Source: CAYPPG01 sp964412555 (lineage in GTDB: Bacteria > Hinthialibacterota > Hinthialibacteria > Hinthialibacterales > Hinthialibacteraceae). From it: a DNA stretch of 64,000 nucleotides. The notes beneath the pieces were generated by a model. That model was not told where the DNA came from, searched no databases, and saw only the letters and a program-made list of their open reading frames with translations. The stretch lies in assembly GCA_964412555.1 (NCBI GenBank), contig CAYPPG010000023.1, forward strand, positions 43,881 through 107,880. The letters are read 5' to 3'. Positions 1-9,384 of this stretch are shown here, in pieces. How positions within the stretch are numbered: position 1 is the first letter of the stretch; each line of letters starts with the position of its first letter. A program made the translations under genes and the position numbers.

Positions 1-17
1 TTCTCGATGTCAACGAG

Positions 18-110
18 CGGGTAGCAAGGGTAAGCGAAGTCTACCCTTGTGATAAGAACCACATCGGCCAGGGCAGACCTGTTGTCCTGCCCTGGCTACC
101 CTTTTATTCC
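18..110. repeat. Dispersed double-hairpin repeat, copy 1
   Basis: The stretch 18-49 is identical to 10098-10129. It forms a stem from CAAGGGTA (25-32) pairing with TACCCTTG (42-49). A second perfect 9-bp stem follows, CCAGGGCAG (68-76) with CTGCCCTGG (87-95). It lies immediately downstream of actF, so on the minus strand it could act as an intercistronic or terminator-like structure, but there is no clear T-tract. The identical first hairpin elsewhere in the window makes it a dispersed repeat rather than a gene-specific terminator. Confidence 0.75.
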
Positions 111-1328
111 TTAAGCGTTTTCAAACGTTAAAGAAACCTGTAGCCGCGGATCTTTTACGGGGATCAAGGCATGCGCCTTTGCAAGATAGGCAAAACACGC
201 CACAAAGATTCCCCCGACACCGATGAAACATCCGGCGTCCAAGAGTATATGAAAAAAGGCGAAATCACCCTCGAATTCGGGCATGATCAGCCAGTATAAA
301 TCGAACCAATGCATGATCAGTATCCATACCGCCCAGAAAAAGAGTATCTTTTTTCTACGTTTTGCCACGCGGGAAATCAATCCCATAAATGGAATAATAA
401 AGTGGCATAGGATCAAAAATATCCCGATCCACATCCAAACTCCGGTTTGCCGCCTGTATATCCAGCCGGTCTCTTCGGGGAGATTGGCATACCAGATCAA
501 CATATATTGCGAGAAAGCAATATATCCCCAGAAGAAAACAAAGGCGAACATCAGTTTTCCGATGTCATGGTAATGCTCAACCGTGATCGCTGATTTCAAC
601 CGGCCTGTTTTTTGAAGAAGTATAGCCAAAACGGCCAAAAATGAGAGAAAACCCAGAAAACCGCCGGCAAAGAAGTAGACACCGTAAATCGTACTGAACC
701 AATGGGCGTCGAGAGACATCAGAAAATCGAACGCGGCGAACGTCGTCGTCAGTGCGAACAAAATCATGGCGGGAGCGCTGAAGCGTTCCATCTTCAAGGT
801 CAAATTCGGATCACCACTGGCATCTTGTTGAACGGAAGTGTTCAAGAAATAACGGGATATCCAAATCCATATCCCAAAATAAAACACACAACGAAGCAGG
901 AAAAAAGGCAGATTCAAATACGGTTGTTTATGCTGAAGCAATTCATCGTGCGCGACGATTTCCGGATCGATCCAATGGTACAGATGTTTTAAGCCGAACA
1001 ATAGAAGAACAAACAATACAGCCAGCACAACAACATTGGCAGCAATGAATTCTGCCAGTCTTCGCACGACTACGCTCCATCCGGAATGGGTCAAATGCTG
1101 TAGTGCGATGAAGAAAATCGCACCGAGTGAAATGCTCAAAAAATAAGAAAATGCAGTCAGGTAAGAAAAGAAGAACCGTTCACGCAAATCCGCCGTGAAG
1201 AGCGAAATGACAAACGTAACCACCAACACCGCGAGACCGGCAAGTCCGGCGATGCGATAAAGATTTGCTCCTAATTGATGAAGGCGCAAATGATCTTCCG
1301 GGATACGTGATGGATCGATTGCTGACAA
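111..1328 (-). CDS. actF: Alternative complex III quinol:cytochrome c oxidoreductase, subunit F (ActF)
   Basis: Polytopic integral membrane protein of 405 residues with about ten hydrophobic helices. It matches ActF, one of the two smaller membrane subunits of alternative complex III, which passes electrons from menaquinol or ubiquinol to cytochrome c or directly to an oxidase. It is last in the visible actABCDEF order. The start is a TTG codon at 1328, preceded by GGAG at an 8-base spacing. The 77-bp gap to actE holds a small hairpin. Terminal oxidase genes, which often follow, would lie beyond the left edge. Family assignment rests on gene order plus overall character. Confidence 0.9.
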   Translation of the reverse strand: MSAIDPSRIPEDHLRLHQLGANLYRIAGLAGLAVLVVTFVISLFTADLRERFFFSYLTAFSYFLSISLGAIFFIALQHLTHSGWSVVVRRLAEFIAANVVVLAVLFVLLLFGLKHLYHWIDPEIVAHDELLQHKQPYLNLPFFLLRCVFYFGIWIWISRYFLNTSVQQDASGDPNLTLKMERFSAPAMILFALTTTFAAFDFLMSLDAHWFSTIYGVYFFAGGFLGFLSFLAVLAILLQKTGRLKSAITVEHYHDIGKLMFAFVFFWGYIAFSQYMLIWYANLPEETGWIYRRQTGVWMWIGIFLILCHFIIPFMGLISRVAKRRKKILFFWAVWILIMHWFDLYWLIMPEFEGDFAFFHILLDAGCFIGVGGIFVACFAYLAKAHALIPVKDPRLQVSLTFENA

Positions 1329-1380
1329 GGTAAATTCTCCAACTCTCTTTTTTTATTAACTTTTCATTATTGATGGTAGA

Positions 1381-1398
1381 GCAAGCGTCTCCGCTTGC
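1381..1398. repeat. Small hairpin between actE and actF
   Basis: GCAAGCG (1381-1387), a TCTC loop and CGCTTGC (1392-1398) give a perfect 7-bp stem. The stem-GTCTCC-stem layout recurs at 8482-8499, so it looks like one member of a dispersed hairpin family. Within the operon it could modulate mRNA processing between actE and actF (inference). Confidence 0.6.
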
Positions 1399-1405
1399 CT
1401 TCCTC

Positions 1406-2047
1406 TCACCGCAACGATTTCCGCTTTTCTTCCGGTACATCGTCTATTGGAGCATTTTGGCTTCGCTGCAATGCCCGCACATAGGCGACAATCGCCCAAC
1501 GGTCTTGAACCGGTATCTGGGATGCATAAGCGGGCATGTTGCGAATACCGTTCGTGATTGTGTTATATAAATGACCGTCAGATCGGTCCCGTATTGTTTC
1601 GGTATGATAGGAAGTCGGAGGAATCCAGGTCCCCTCCTGCAATTCGTCCGCCCGTTTGGAAATCATCCCGTCTCCATAGCCGGTCATCCCATGGCAGGGA
1701 GCGCAAAAGATGTTGTAACGTTCCTGGCCACGCTTGAGCAAGGTATCGGTGATGGGTTGAGGATTCGTTTGGATGAATTCATCATTTTTCATTCCGGTCT
1801 TGTATGAATCGTTTTCATCCAGTTCTCCTCTGGCCACCGTTCCGGGAATACGGGGACGCATAGCCCTGCGATCGGCGAATAGAGGATTGTAACTTTGCGC
1901 TTTCATTTTGGGTTGATTGTCCATATCGAGAATCAAATGAATACGCGTTTGATCGGTACGAATCGCACGAGCTCTTGCAATGAACAAAAGCGGCAGCAAT
2001 GCCAATAACCCAGCAATCACTCCGGCGATAAGGAAAATTCTTGGCAT
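1406..2047 (-). CDS. actE: Alternative complex III subunit E, monohaem cytochrome c (ActE)
   Basis: Protein of 213 residues with an N-terminal hydrophobic anchor (about residues 3-23) and one c-type haem motif, CAPCH, at 115-119. The probable axial methionine is Met171 in the NMPAYA stretch, and the C-terminal fold is that of a class I cytochrome c. In ACIII, ActE (with ActA) carries electrons from the iron-sulfur chain to the acceptor on the periplasmic face. The ATG has a GGAGG 8 bases upstream. It sits 3 bp after actD. It appears to be held by an uncleaved signal anchor, since no lipobox Cys is visible. Confidence 0.92.
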   Translation of the reverse strand: MPRIFLIAGVIAGLLALLPLLFIARARAIRTDQTRIHLILDMDNQPKMKAQSYNPLFADRRAMRPRIPGTVARGELDENDSYKTGMKNDEFIQTNPQPITDTLLKRGQERYNIFCAPCHGMTGYGDGMISKRADELQEGTWIPPTSYHTETIRDRSDGHLYNTITNGIRNMPAYASQIPVQDRWAIVAYVRALQRSQNAPIDDVPEEKRKSLR

Positions 2048-2050
2048 CGG

Positions 2051-2623
2051 TTAATCCTCCACGGTCTCGACAGCGTTCGCTCCCAACGACGATAAAAACG
2101 ATTGGGTTTTTTCCGGATCGAACAATGGATCCGCGGCTTCTATGACAATGAAAAATCGATCTGCCGTGACTCTTCGAAATCGTTCGTTCGTGAATAAAGG
2201 ATGATACAGTTGCGGTAATAAATTGAGACCGAATAAACCGAACACCGCCGTGATAGCACTAAATAGAACCGTCACTTCGAAAACGATCGGGATATTGGCC
2301 GGTAGGCTGAAAAAAGGTTTCCCGCTGATAATGTAAGGATAATCCACAGCATTGGTCCACCATTGCAAAAGCAATCCAGCCGCCAAACCCGTCAATCCGG
2401 CTCCTAAAACGATCCACGGCAGGATCGTGGGGCGAATTCCCATCGCTTCATCCAATCCGTGTAGAGGAAGCGGACTGTGAACATCCCAGCGGGTATATCC
2501 CGCGTCACGAACTTTCTCCGCTGAATCGATTACTTTGCCGGCATCATCGAATTCGGCAAGAAGCCCCCAAGTTTTCTTTTCTACGGGTTCATTGGATTTG
2601 GGTTGATGTCCATATTCGTTCAT
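2051..2623 (-). CDS. actD: Alternative complex III subunit D (DUF3341 membrane protein, ActD)
   Basis: DUF3341-type protein of 190 residues: a soluble N-terminal region (fits the ferredoxin-like ActD domain) followed by two hydrophobic helices around residues 85-150. ActD is a small membrane subunit of ACIII that packs against ActB/ActC. A longer reading frame opens at 2665, but I choose the ATG at 2623. It follows the actC stop by one base and has AAGGGG inside the last actC codons, which is typical coupling. The first 14 residues of the longer frame would merely overlap actC. Confidence 0.9.
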   Translation of the reverse strand: MNEYGHQPKSNEPVEKKTWGLLAEFDDAGKVIDSAEKVRDAGYTRWDVHSPLPLHGLDEAMGIRPTILPWIVLGAGLTGLAAGLLLQWWTNAVDYPYIISGKPFFSLPANIPIVFEVTVLFSAITAVFGLFGLNLLPQLYHPLFTNERFRRVTADRFFIVIEAADPLFDPEKTQSFLSSLGANAVETVED

Positions 2624-2624
2624 G

Positions 2625-4097
2625 TTATTTCCACCCCTTATCCCAATATTCCGGCTCATGTGCATGGGGGATATCGCCGTGATAATCCCCGACTCCGCGA
2701 TGGTGGCCGTGTTCGAGATGAGCCTGCGGCATAACGGTTTTTACCTCCGCCATCGCCACCATCGGTAAATAACGGCAGAACAGGAGAAACAGCGTAAAAA
2801 ATAGCCCGATACTGCCGAGAAATGTAAGAATATCCACCCACGTCGGAATATAGTATCCCCAGCTCGAGGGGATAAAATCACGATGAAGAGATGTGACGAC
2901 GATCACAAATCGCTCAAACCACATCCCAATATTCACAAAGATACTGACAACAAACATGATCCACGGCGTAGTCCTGCATTTTTTAAACCAGAATACTTGT
3001 GGGGCGAGCACGTTACAGGAAATCATGATCCAATAAGCCCATGCATAAGGACCGAATGCGCGATTGATAAAGGCAAACGCCTCATAGGGATTCCCACCGT
3101 ACCACGCAATGAAAAACTCAATCATATAAGAATAACCGACGATCGTCCCGGTAACGAGAATGATTTTGTTCATATTTTCGAGATGATGTAACGAGACGAT
3201 TTCTTTCAATCCGAAATATTGGCGAGCAGGAACGATCAAAGTTACGACCATCGCGAAACCGCTAAAAATCGCGCCAGCAACAAAATAAGGGGGAAATATG
3301 GTCGTGTGCCAGCCCGGCAAAAGAGAAACAGCGAAATCGAAACTCACGACAGAATGAACGCTTACGACCAGCGGCGTGGCAAGTCCCGCCAAGATAAGAT
3401 AAGCGTATTCATGACGGTGCCAATGACGATGAGAACCTCTCCAGCCTAGCGCGAAAATCCCATACACGATTTGGCGAATTCGTGTTTTAGCACGGTCACG
3501 TAACGTCGCCAAGTCCGGAATCATCCCGACATACCAAAACAGAAGCGAAACGGTTGCATAAGTGCTGACGGCGAAAACATCCCACAAAAGCGGGCTGCGA
3601 AAATTCGGCCACATCGCCATTTGATTGGGATAGGGGAAAAGCCAGTAGGCCAACCACGCCCGCCCGACGTGAATGGCAGGAAAAACTCCGGCGCAAACAA
3701 CTGCGAAAATAGTCATGGCCTCGGCAAAGCGATTGATACTCGTTCGCCATTTTTGCCGCAAAAGGAAAAGAATCGCGGAAATCAACGTGCCAGCATGTCC
3801 GATCCCGACCCAGAAGACAAAATTGATAATGGCAAATCCCCAACTGATGGGAATATCTACCCCCCAAACACCGATACCTACAGCAATCAAATAAGCAATC
3901 ATTACAAATAAAATCCCGGTCCATGCAACAGAAATCGCAAATGCGATATACCATGCCCGCGGTGGTTTCGGTTGTTCCGTGATCCTGCATACCTTTTCGG
4001 TGACCGACGTGAAGTCATTGTCGCCTACGACCAGGGGGTGGCATTCGGTCGGATTGCGGTACGTATTATCGATTTCATGAGTGGCTGTTATGCTCAT
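2625..4097 (-). CDS. actC: Alternative complex III subunit C (NrfD/PsrC-like quinol-binding membrane subunit)
   Basis: NrfD-like polytopic protein of 490 residues with about ten transmembrane helices and a His-rich C-terminal tail (HLEHGHHRG, HAHEPEYWDKGW). In ACIII, ActC binds quinol and is thought to take part in proton translocation. Its start overlaps the 3' end of actB by 23 bp and its stop is one base from the actD start, so the genes are translationally coupled. Length and topology are normal for the family. Confidence 0.95.
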   Translation of the reverse strand: MSITATHEIDNTYRNPTECHPLVVGDNDFTSVTEKVCRITEQPKPPRAWYIAFAISVAWTGILFVMIAYLIAVGIGVWGVDIPISWGFAIINFVFWVGIGHAGTLISAILFLLRQKWRTSINRFAEAMTIFAVVCAGVFPAIHVGRAWLAYWLFPYPNQMAMWPNFRSPLLWDVFAVSTYATVSLLFWYVGMIPDLATLRDRAKTRIRQIVYGIFALGWRGSHRHWHRHEYAYLILAGLATPLVVSVHSVVSFDFAVSLLPGWHTTIFPPYFVAGAIFSGFAMVVTLIVPARQYFGLKEIVSLHHLENMNKIILVTGTIVGYSYMIEFFIAWYGGNPYEAFAFINRAFGPYAWAYWIMISCNVLAPQVFWFKKCRTTPWIMFVVSIFVNIGMWFERFVIVVTSLHRDFIPSSWGYYIPTWVDILTFLGSIGLFFTLFLLFCRYLPMVAMAEVKTVMPQAHLEHGHHRGVGDYHGDIPHAHEPEYWDKGWK

Positions 4098-7000
4098 CAG
4101 CGTTTTCCGGTTCTCCCTCGATTAATTCCGGATTCGGATTGCGTACTCGAGCTAAATAAAAGGTACGCGGTTTTGTATTGATTTCAGCAAGCATTCCGTA
4201 CGCCCTTTTTTCTTCCTGCAAGCGGGCGACTTTGCTGTTTTTATCATTCAAATCCCCAAACACGATTGCTTGTGTGGGACAGGTTTGCTGGCAAGCGGTC
4301 TTGATCTCACCGTCTTCAATGGGGCGTTTTTCGTTCTTCGCTGTGATTTTGGCCGCTTCGATCCGCTGTACGCAATAGGTGCATTTCTCCATCACGCCCC
4401 GGCTGCGAACAGTAACTTCCGGATTGAAAGCCATCTTTTCTGTTTCAGAGAGATTCTTTCGGTAATTGAAGAAATTGAAGCGCCTTACTTTATAGGGACA
4501 ATTGTTGGAGCAGTAGCGCGTCCCAACACAGCGGTTATAAACCATCAAATTCAGCCCTTCATGGCTGTGAACGGTGGCTGCAACCGGGCAAACCTGTTCG
4601 CACGGCGCATTCTCACAATGAACACAAGCCAGGGGCTGATGAGCGACTTGGGGATTGTCTGAGTTCCCTTTGAAATAACGGTCGATGCGAATCCAATGCA
4701 TTTCCCGTCCGTTTGCGACTTGCTCCTTCCCAACAATGGGAATATTGTTTTCCGCCTGGCAGGCGGTGACACAAGCATTGCAGCCGATGCAGGAATTCAA
4801 ATCGATGGTCATCCCCCATTTGTGATCGTTGTATTGATGCTCTGTCCAGAGATTCACCGGTTCAGCGGCATGAACCCGATGATGGGCAAAATCGGGATGC
4901 TTTTTGTATTCCTCCAAATTCGCTTCCCGAACCAATTCACCAATCCGATGCTGTTTCGCTTCCAATCCAACCGTATCGATAGCGTGATGATCTTGCGTAC
5001 AAGCCAGGTCATGGAAACGACCGGCCGGTTCGATCTTCACATCGGTGACAATATCCATGGCGCCTGATGTCCGCAAAACATACGTATTGAAACCGACATC
5101 ATTGCCGACATTTCCCGCCTGCTGCCGTCCATATCCCAAAAATAATGCCATCGAATTCGGAGCCTGACCGGGCATAATATAAACGGGCATTTCAAGGGAG
5201 CGCCCATTCACTTCGATCCGAATGATTTCCTGATTTTGGATTCTTAATTCTTCGGCTGTTACGGGACTTATCAAGGCGGCGTTGTCCCATGCGATCTTCG
5301 TCATGAAATCAGGGAGTTCCTGCAGCCACCCGTTGTTGGCAAAACGGCCATCATAAACACAAGAATCCCGATGAAAAGTAATTTCCATGGCAGATCGCTC
5401 TGCTGAAATGTCAGTAAAATCAACACCGGCAATTTGAGAATGGATTTCATCAATCTGTAAGTCCGGAATAAATTCACCGAAACGGCTGTTGGGCAAAATA
5501 CCATCATGGAGAAACCGTTTCCAAAACGACTCGAAATTTTCTTCTGAAGTACGAGTTTGGTATGTTCGGCGGACGATCTCATAGCCGGTTTGGGGAGCCT
5601 CATCGAGAACAACCGCCAGGAATTCAAGGACGGATTTGCCGTTATACAAGGGTTCGATCAAGGGTTGTACCGAACAGATAGTTCCATCATATGCACGCGC
5701 ATCTCCCCAGGATTCCAAAAAGTGCGCCCGGGGAACATGCCAATTACAGGCATGTGAAGTTTCGTTGTCATACAAACTCAAATGAACGCTATTCTGAATT
5801 TTTGATAAGTATCCCCCAAATTCAAAATCAGCAGGAGCATCATAAACCGGATTCCCCCCGAAAATAAGAAGAGTATCTACCGCTCCATTTTCGATCTCTT
5901 GTATCAAAGAGTGAAGTGCGTCCACATAGGAAAGCCGGTTTGGATTGATTTCCTGGGTATACGAAACGGTTTTTCCGATATTTCCCAACAAAAAATTAAG
6001 CCAATGCGCGAGAGCGTGAACGGCGGGTGGTTGATTATCACCAATGGTTATGACGCATTGCCCTGTATTACCGGTTAAATCCTTTGCCAGCACCTCGATC
6101 ATTTTTTGATCGAAGGGATGACCGGAAAGTTGACTTAATTTATGAACGATCGGCTTGTATTCTGCCGGAACTGAATCCTTGGAAAGTGATACGATTCTCG
6201 ATGCTACTGCACAAAGGAAATGGAGAATCTGTTTAGAAGGAACCGGAAAACGATGATCGGCCATCGCCCCAGTCGTTGAATAACGGCTCTCGACTACATA
6301 CAGCCGGTTCATTTCATTTTGTTCAACTTGGCGGCCTTTCGCATAATCACGACTATATTTCAAAGCGGCCGGATGAGAAATGAGAAAATCGGAATCCAAA
6401 GAAAGAATGACTTTCGCTTTATCGAGGTTCAAATGAGTTCGGAGAGAAGTGCCAAATGCTGTTTGCGCTCCCGCCCGTTCATTATCATTGGAAATCGGCT
6501 CGTATTCATACCATTTCGATTGCGGGAAAGCCTGCTCAAGACGTTGCCGCATCATTTCCACACTCGGTGAAGAAGTTGTTTCACTGAGGATATATAATCC
6601 TTCTCCCTTTTGCTCTTTCAAACGGTTGAAGTGCGAACGGAACTGGCTGAGAAACGAATCCCAATCTTGCGCGATATCTTTATTGTCATCTCTTCGAACG
6701 ATGCCTTTACTGCGGTCTGGATCATAGATTTCCAGAATGGCTGCTTGTGACAAAACATCGGCAGTGCCATGATTATACGAATGGGATGGATTCCCTTCGA
6801 CTTTGATCGGCCGTCCGTCGTAACTGGTGACAAGCAAACCGCTCGCGACACCGGATAATTCCATCGCTGTGGCAAATCGTTCGGGAACACCGGGGATTCG
6901 GCCTTCGGGCCGGCTGGCATAGGGAACAATTTTCTCTTTCGGCCAACGGCAGCTTGTGACTCCAGCAAACGCCAGCGACGCCCCCATGATTTTCAGAAAC

Positions 7001-7158
7001 TGCCGCCGCGTCGACCTGTCCTTCAGTTCCGATGCCTGCTCGGGAAATTCCCGTTCGACAAACGATCGAAATTCCGGCGTATCCGCCAGTTCGTCCAAAC
7101 TTCTCCAGTAATTTTTTGATCCGTTCTTCTTCAACTTTTGTTCCTTTAGCGATGGCAT
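4075..7158 (-). CDS. actB: Alternative complex III subunit B (molybdopterin-oxidoreductase-like plus ferredoxin, ActB)
   Basis: Large periplasmic iron-sulfur subunit (about 1027 residues). The N-terminus has a Tat signal with RRQFLKIMGAS, then a molybdopterin-oxidoreductase-like region that in this family carries no Mo cofactor. The last quarter is a multi-cluster ferredoxin domain with CIGCNACVTAC, CVHCENAPCEQVC, CVGTRYCSNNC, and CTYC plus CQQTCP (roughly residues 785-965). These clusters relay electrons from ActC to the ActA/ActE haems. A TTG lies three codons upstream (7167) without a ribosome binding site, so the ATG at 7158 is preferred. It overlaps actA slightly. Confidence 0.93.
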   Translation of the reverse strand: MPSLKEQKLKKNGSKNYWRSLDELADTPEFRSFVEREFPEQASELKDRSTRRQFLKIMGASLAFAGVTSCRWPKEKIVPYASRPEGRIPGVPERFATAMELSGVASGLLVTSYDGRPIKVEGNPSHSYNHGTADVLSQAAILEIYDPDRSKGIVRRDDNKDIAQDWDSFLSQFRSHFNRLKEQKGEGLYILSETTSSPSVEMMRQRLEQAFPQSKWYEYEPISNDNERAGAQTAFGTSLRTHLNLDKAKVILSLDSDFLISHPAALKYSRDYAKGRQVEQNEMNRLYVVESRYSTTGAMADHRFPVPSKQILHFLCAVASRIVSLSKDSVPAEYKPIVHKLSQLSGHPFDQKMIEVLAKDLTGNTGQCVITIGDNQPPAVHALAHWLNFLLGNIGKTVSYTQEINPNRLSYVDALHSLIQEIENGAVDTLLIFGGNPVYDAPADFEFGGYLSKIQNSVHLSLYDNETSHACNWHVPRAHFLESWGDARAYDGTICSVQPLIEPLYNGKSVLEFLAVVLDEAPQTGYEIVRRTYQTRTSEENFESFWKRFLHDGILPNSRFGEFIPDLQIDEIHSQIAGVDFTDISAERSAMEITFHRDSCVYDGRFANNGWLQELPDFMTKIAWDNAALISPVTAEELRIQNQEIIRIEVNGRSLEMPVYIMPGQAPNSMALFLGYGRQQAGNVGNDVGFNTYVLRTSGAMDIVTDVKIEPAGRFHDLACTQDHHAIDTVGLEAKQHRIGELVREANLEEYKKHPDFAHHRVHAAEPVNLWTEHQYNDHKWGMTIDLNSCIGCNACVTACQAENNIPIVGKEQVANGREMHWIRIDRYFKGNSDNPQVAHQPLACVHCENAPCEQVCPVAATVHSHEGLNLMVYNRCVGTRYCSNNCPYKVRRFNFFNYRKNLSETEKMAFNPEVTVRSRGVMEKCTYCVQRIEAAKITAKNEKRPIEDGEIKTACQQTCPTQAIVFGDLNDKNSKVARLQEEKRAYGMLAEINTKPRTFYLARVRNPNPELIEGEPENADEHNSHS

Positions 7159-7796
7159 GTCGAACAATCCGTTGATGGATTTATATTGTTTTGTTCCTTG
7201 ATCCGAAGTCCGTATGTAATTTGGTCTTCACCCGGTGTCCAATCCAATTGAGTGATAAATTCCTGTTCGCGCAGGTGTTTTTCCGGATTCCGGTGGCAGT
7301 CGAGACACCAACCCATACTCAATAGTTGGTCCTGATAAACCACTTCCATCTTGTCCACACGTCCATGACAGGAAACACAACCGATTCCGCGCGAAACGTG
7401 TGCGCTGTGGTTGAAATACACATAATCCGGTAAATCGTGGACGCGAATCCATTCGACAGGCATCCCCGTCGCGTGGCTTTGTTTGATCGGAATCAGTTTG
7501 CGGCTGTCGGCGCGTATTTGTTGATGGCAATTCATGCAGGTTTGAGTAGGCGGTAGGGAGGCTTGTGCCGAGATTTCCACAGTTGTGTGACAATAACGGC
7601 AATCGATCCCCAACTTCCCTGCATGGAGAGCATGGCTATATTCAACCGGCTGCTCAGGTGCATACCCCACATCTGTCGTTCGCGGTGATCCTCCATAATA
7701 AACAACCGACACCGCATACAACGGCCCGACGATCAAGAGAACCGCCAGAGCCGGCAGCAAATAATTCGACCATTTTGGAAAAATAAACATGTTCAT
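7146..7796 (-). CDS. actA: Alternative complex III subunit A, pentahaem cytochrome c (ActA)
   Basis: Protein of 216 residues with one N-terminal membrane anchor (about 12-34) and exactly five CxxCH haem motifs, with Cys-Cys-His at 66/69/70, 87/90/91, 140/143/144, 164/167/168 and 211/214/215. This is the standard ActA haem count. It is the first gene of the operon. Two near-adjacent ATGs (7796, 7790) are possible and neither has a strong Shine-Dalgarno. A candidate promoter with an extended -10 lies about 130 bp upstream. Confidence 0.95.
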   Translation of the reverse strand: MNMFIFPKWSNYLLPALAVLLIVGPLYAVSVVYYGGSPRTTDVGYAPEQPVEYSHALHAGKLGIDCRYCHTTVEISAQASLPPTQTCMNCHQQIRADSRKLIPIKQSHATGMPVEWIRVHDLPDYVYFNHSAHVSRGIGCVSCHGRVDKMEVVYQDQLLSMGWCLDCHRNPEKHLREQEFITQLDWTPGEDQITYGLRIKEQNNINPSTDCSTCHR

Positions 7797-7925
7797 ATCA
7801 TATGGATTTCATATGGTTTTATCGCCGTTGATTTTGTAAGGAAACTACTTAAACGAATGGATAAATCAAGGGCACATCAGATAATTGCACTGGAAACTCC
7901 ACGATTTGGAATAATAAATCATCCT

Positions 7926-7934
7926 ATTATATCA
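7926..7934 (-). promoter_or_regulatory. Candidate extended -10 promoter of the act operon
   Basis: Read on the minus strand this is TGATATAAT: a perfect TATAAT (7931-7926) with the TGn extension just upstream. It lies about 130 bp before actA. No good -35 box is seen at 16-18 bp, which is acceptable for extended -10 promoters. Confidence 0.45.
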
Positions 7935-8344
7935 ATATATTGTTTGGAATCGAAACATCCTTGGCACTATACATACTCAATCATCTTCCAGGAAATTTTG
8001 AAAGGATGAATTTGATTCTTATTATTGATACCTTTCTGCCGGTATATCGAATTCAAATGGACGATAGTACAGCGATCAAGTACACAAATTACTCATTGGA
8101 AACCTCTGGTTGAGTCTCCAATGATCCAAACGAAAAAACGAGCTTTCCAATCCGGCAATTATTACAGGAAATAAGTGAAGATTATACGAATACCTCAAGT
8201 ATACATTGCACGATCCAGCCCAATTGGATCCAACGAAAAGATGAAAATACAAAGGATAATACAAAGTGTCATAGGGGGAACAAACTTATTGATGATAGAA
8301 ATCTTGGAGAAGGAGATAAAATGGAAATGGTTACGTTGGAAGAT
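7935..8344. other. Intergenic stretch without recognisable gene
   Basis: AT-rich DNA between the divergent actA and surE. Open frames here are short, lack ribosome binding sites and show no protein-like composition. I see no tRNA or structured RNA. It is followed by the hairpins and promoter annotated separately. Confidence 0.6.
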
Positions 8345-8362
8345 GCGGGCAGGGATGCCCGC
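8345..8362. repeat. Small GC-rich hairpin (GCGGGCA-GGGA-TGCCCGC)
   Basis: Perfect 7-bp stem (8345-8351 with 8356-8362) and a GGGA loop, in an otherwise AT-rich intergenic region. It has the stem-AGGGATG-stem layout seen in other hairpins of this window (14281-14330, near 36170, near 48140). Confidence 0.6.
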
Positions 8363-8443
8363 GCTCCGGTATTATTAAGACACAGTCGCTTTAATGGATT
8401 AGAAAGCAGAGACGGATTGTTTATTCAAAATCTTCCCGACTTG

Positions 8444-8472
8444 TTGACAAATTCCCTTCCGGCAAGTATAAA
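8444..8472 (+). promoter_or_regulatory. Sigma70-type promoter upstream of surE
   Basis: TTGACA at 8444-8449, a 17-base spacer and TATAAA at 8467-8472. This is a near-consensus housekeeping promoter. Predicted transcription starts near 8480, right at a small hairpin (GGAAG 8482-8486 with CTTCC 8495-8499) that would sit at the 5' end of the surE mRNA. Confidence 0.7.
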
Positions 8473-8535
8473 CCGCATAACGGAAGTGTCTCCGCTTCCC
8501 TCATCAATTCAACATCGCACAATCAAGTTTTATTC

Positions 8536-9315
8536 ATGCCGAAAAAGAAACCTCGAATACTGGTCACGAATGATGACGGCATCCATTCGCCGGGTATCGT
8601 TTCGCTTGCCGAGGCGCTTAGCGAAGTAGGGGAAGTGTGGATCATCGCTCCTGACCGCGAACGAAGCGCTGTTTCGCATTCCTTTACCATGAATCATCCT
8701 ATACGGATCATTCAACTGAAAGAGCGAACCTATATTATGGATGGAACTCCAGCAGATTGTGTCATGTTCGGTACAAGAGGTTTCTTGGAACACACACCGG
8801 ATTTGGTGGCCTCCGGAATCAATCGGGGGCCGAATTTGGGGATGGATACAGTGTATTCAGGAACCGTAGCAGCGGCCCATGAAGGACATTTATGCGGTTT
8901 TCCCGCTTTTGCGATTTCCATGAATGTAGCCGAACCGGGCGATCCTTATCATTTCGAAACCGGCGCTTTGTTCGCCAAAATGCTGGCCAAAGCGATTCTT
9001 GCCCGGCATATGCCGGATGGGACGTTTTTGAATGTAAATGTACCAAATCTCCCTTGGGAGCAATTGAATGGAGTGGCTATCACCCGCCTCGGTCAACGGG
9101 TGTACCGCGATAAGATCATCAAGCGAGTGGATCCGCAGGGAAAAGAGTATTATTGGATCGGGGGCGATCCACCGACATGGGTTAAAGCAGAAGGAACCGA
9201 TTTTCATGCCTTGGAAAAGAATAAAATTTCCGTTACTCCATTGGGTCAAGATTTTACCCAGTTTCATGCGATCACCGAATTGGATCGCTGGAATTTATCA
9301 TTGGAGAAAGAATAA
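8536..9315 (+). CDS. surE: 5'/3'-nucleotidase SurE
   Basis: Protein of 259 residues, normal SurE length. SurE dephosphorylates nucleoside 5'- and 3'-monophosphates (and exopolyphosphate in some species) using a divalent metal. The N-terminal NDDG metal motif (residues 12-15), the APDRERSAVSHS segment and the GPNLGMDTVYSGTV segment are all present. It follows a near-consensus promoter. The ATG lacks a clear Shine-Dalgarno. The next gene begins 69 bp downstream, past an inverted repeat, and may be cotranscribed. Confidence 0.95.
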   Translation: MPKKKPRILVTNDDGIHSPGIVSLAEALSEVGEVWIIAPDRERSAVSHSFTMNHPIRIIQLKERTYIMDGTPADCVMFGTRGFLEHTPDLVASGINRGPNLGMDTVYSGTVAAAHEGHLCGFPAFAISMNVAEPGDPYHFETGALFAKMLAKAILARHMPDGTFLNVNVPNLPWEQLNGVAITRLGQRVYRDKIIKRVDPQGKEYYWIGGDPPTWVKAEGTDFHALEKNKISVTPLGQDFTQFHAITELDRWNLSLEKE

Positions 9316-9319
9316 ACTA

Positions 9320-9350
9320 TTGTGGTGCAGACCAGAGGTCTACACCACAA
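9320..9350. repeat. Inverted repeat between surE and the VTT-domain gene
   Basis: TTGTGGTG (9320-9327) pairs with CACCACAA (9343-9350), and GTAGACC-like bases continue the stem inward with a mismatch (GCAGACC / GGTCTAC). It resembles the TTGTGCAGAC...CACCACAA repeat found near 36165 and 48134, so it is probably a diverged member of the same family. No T-tract follows on the plus strand. Confidence 0.6.
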
Positions 9351-9384
9351 GATATAAGAATCAATCGACAAAAGGAGAATCGCG

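Noticed and set aside
8076..8629. Several short frames upstream of surE
   Set aside because: They overlap hairpins and the surE promoter, have no ribosome binding sites and no recognisable composition.
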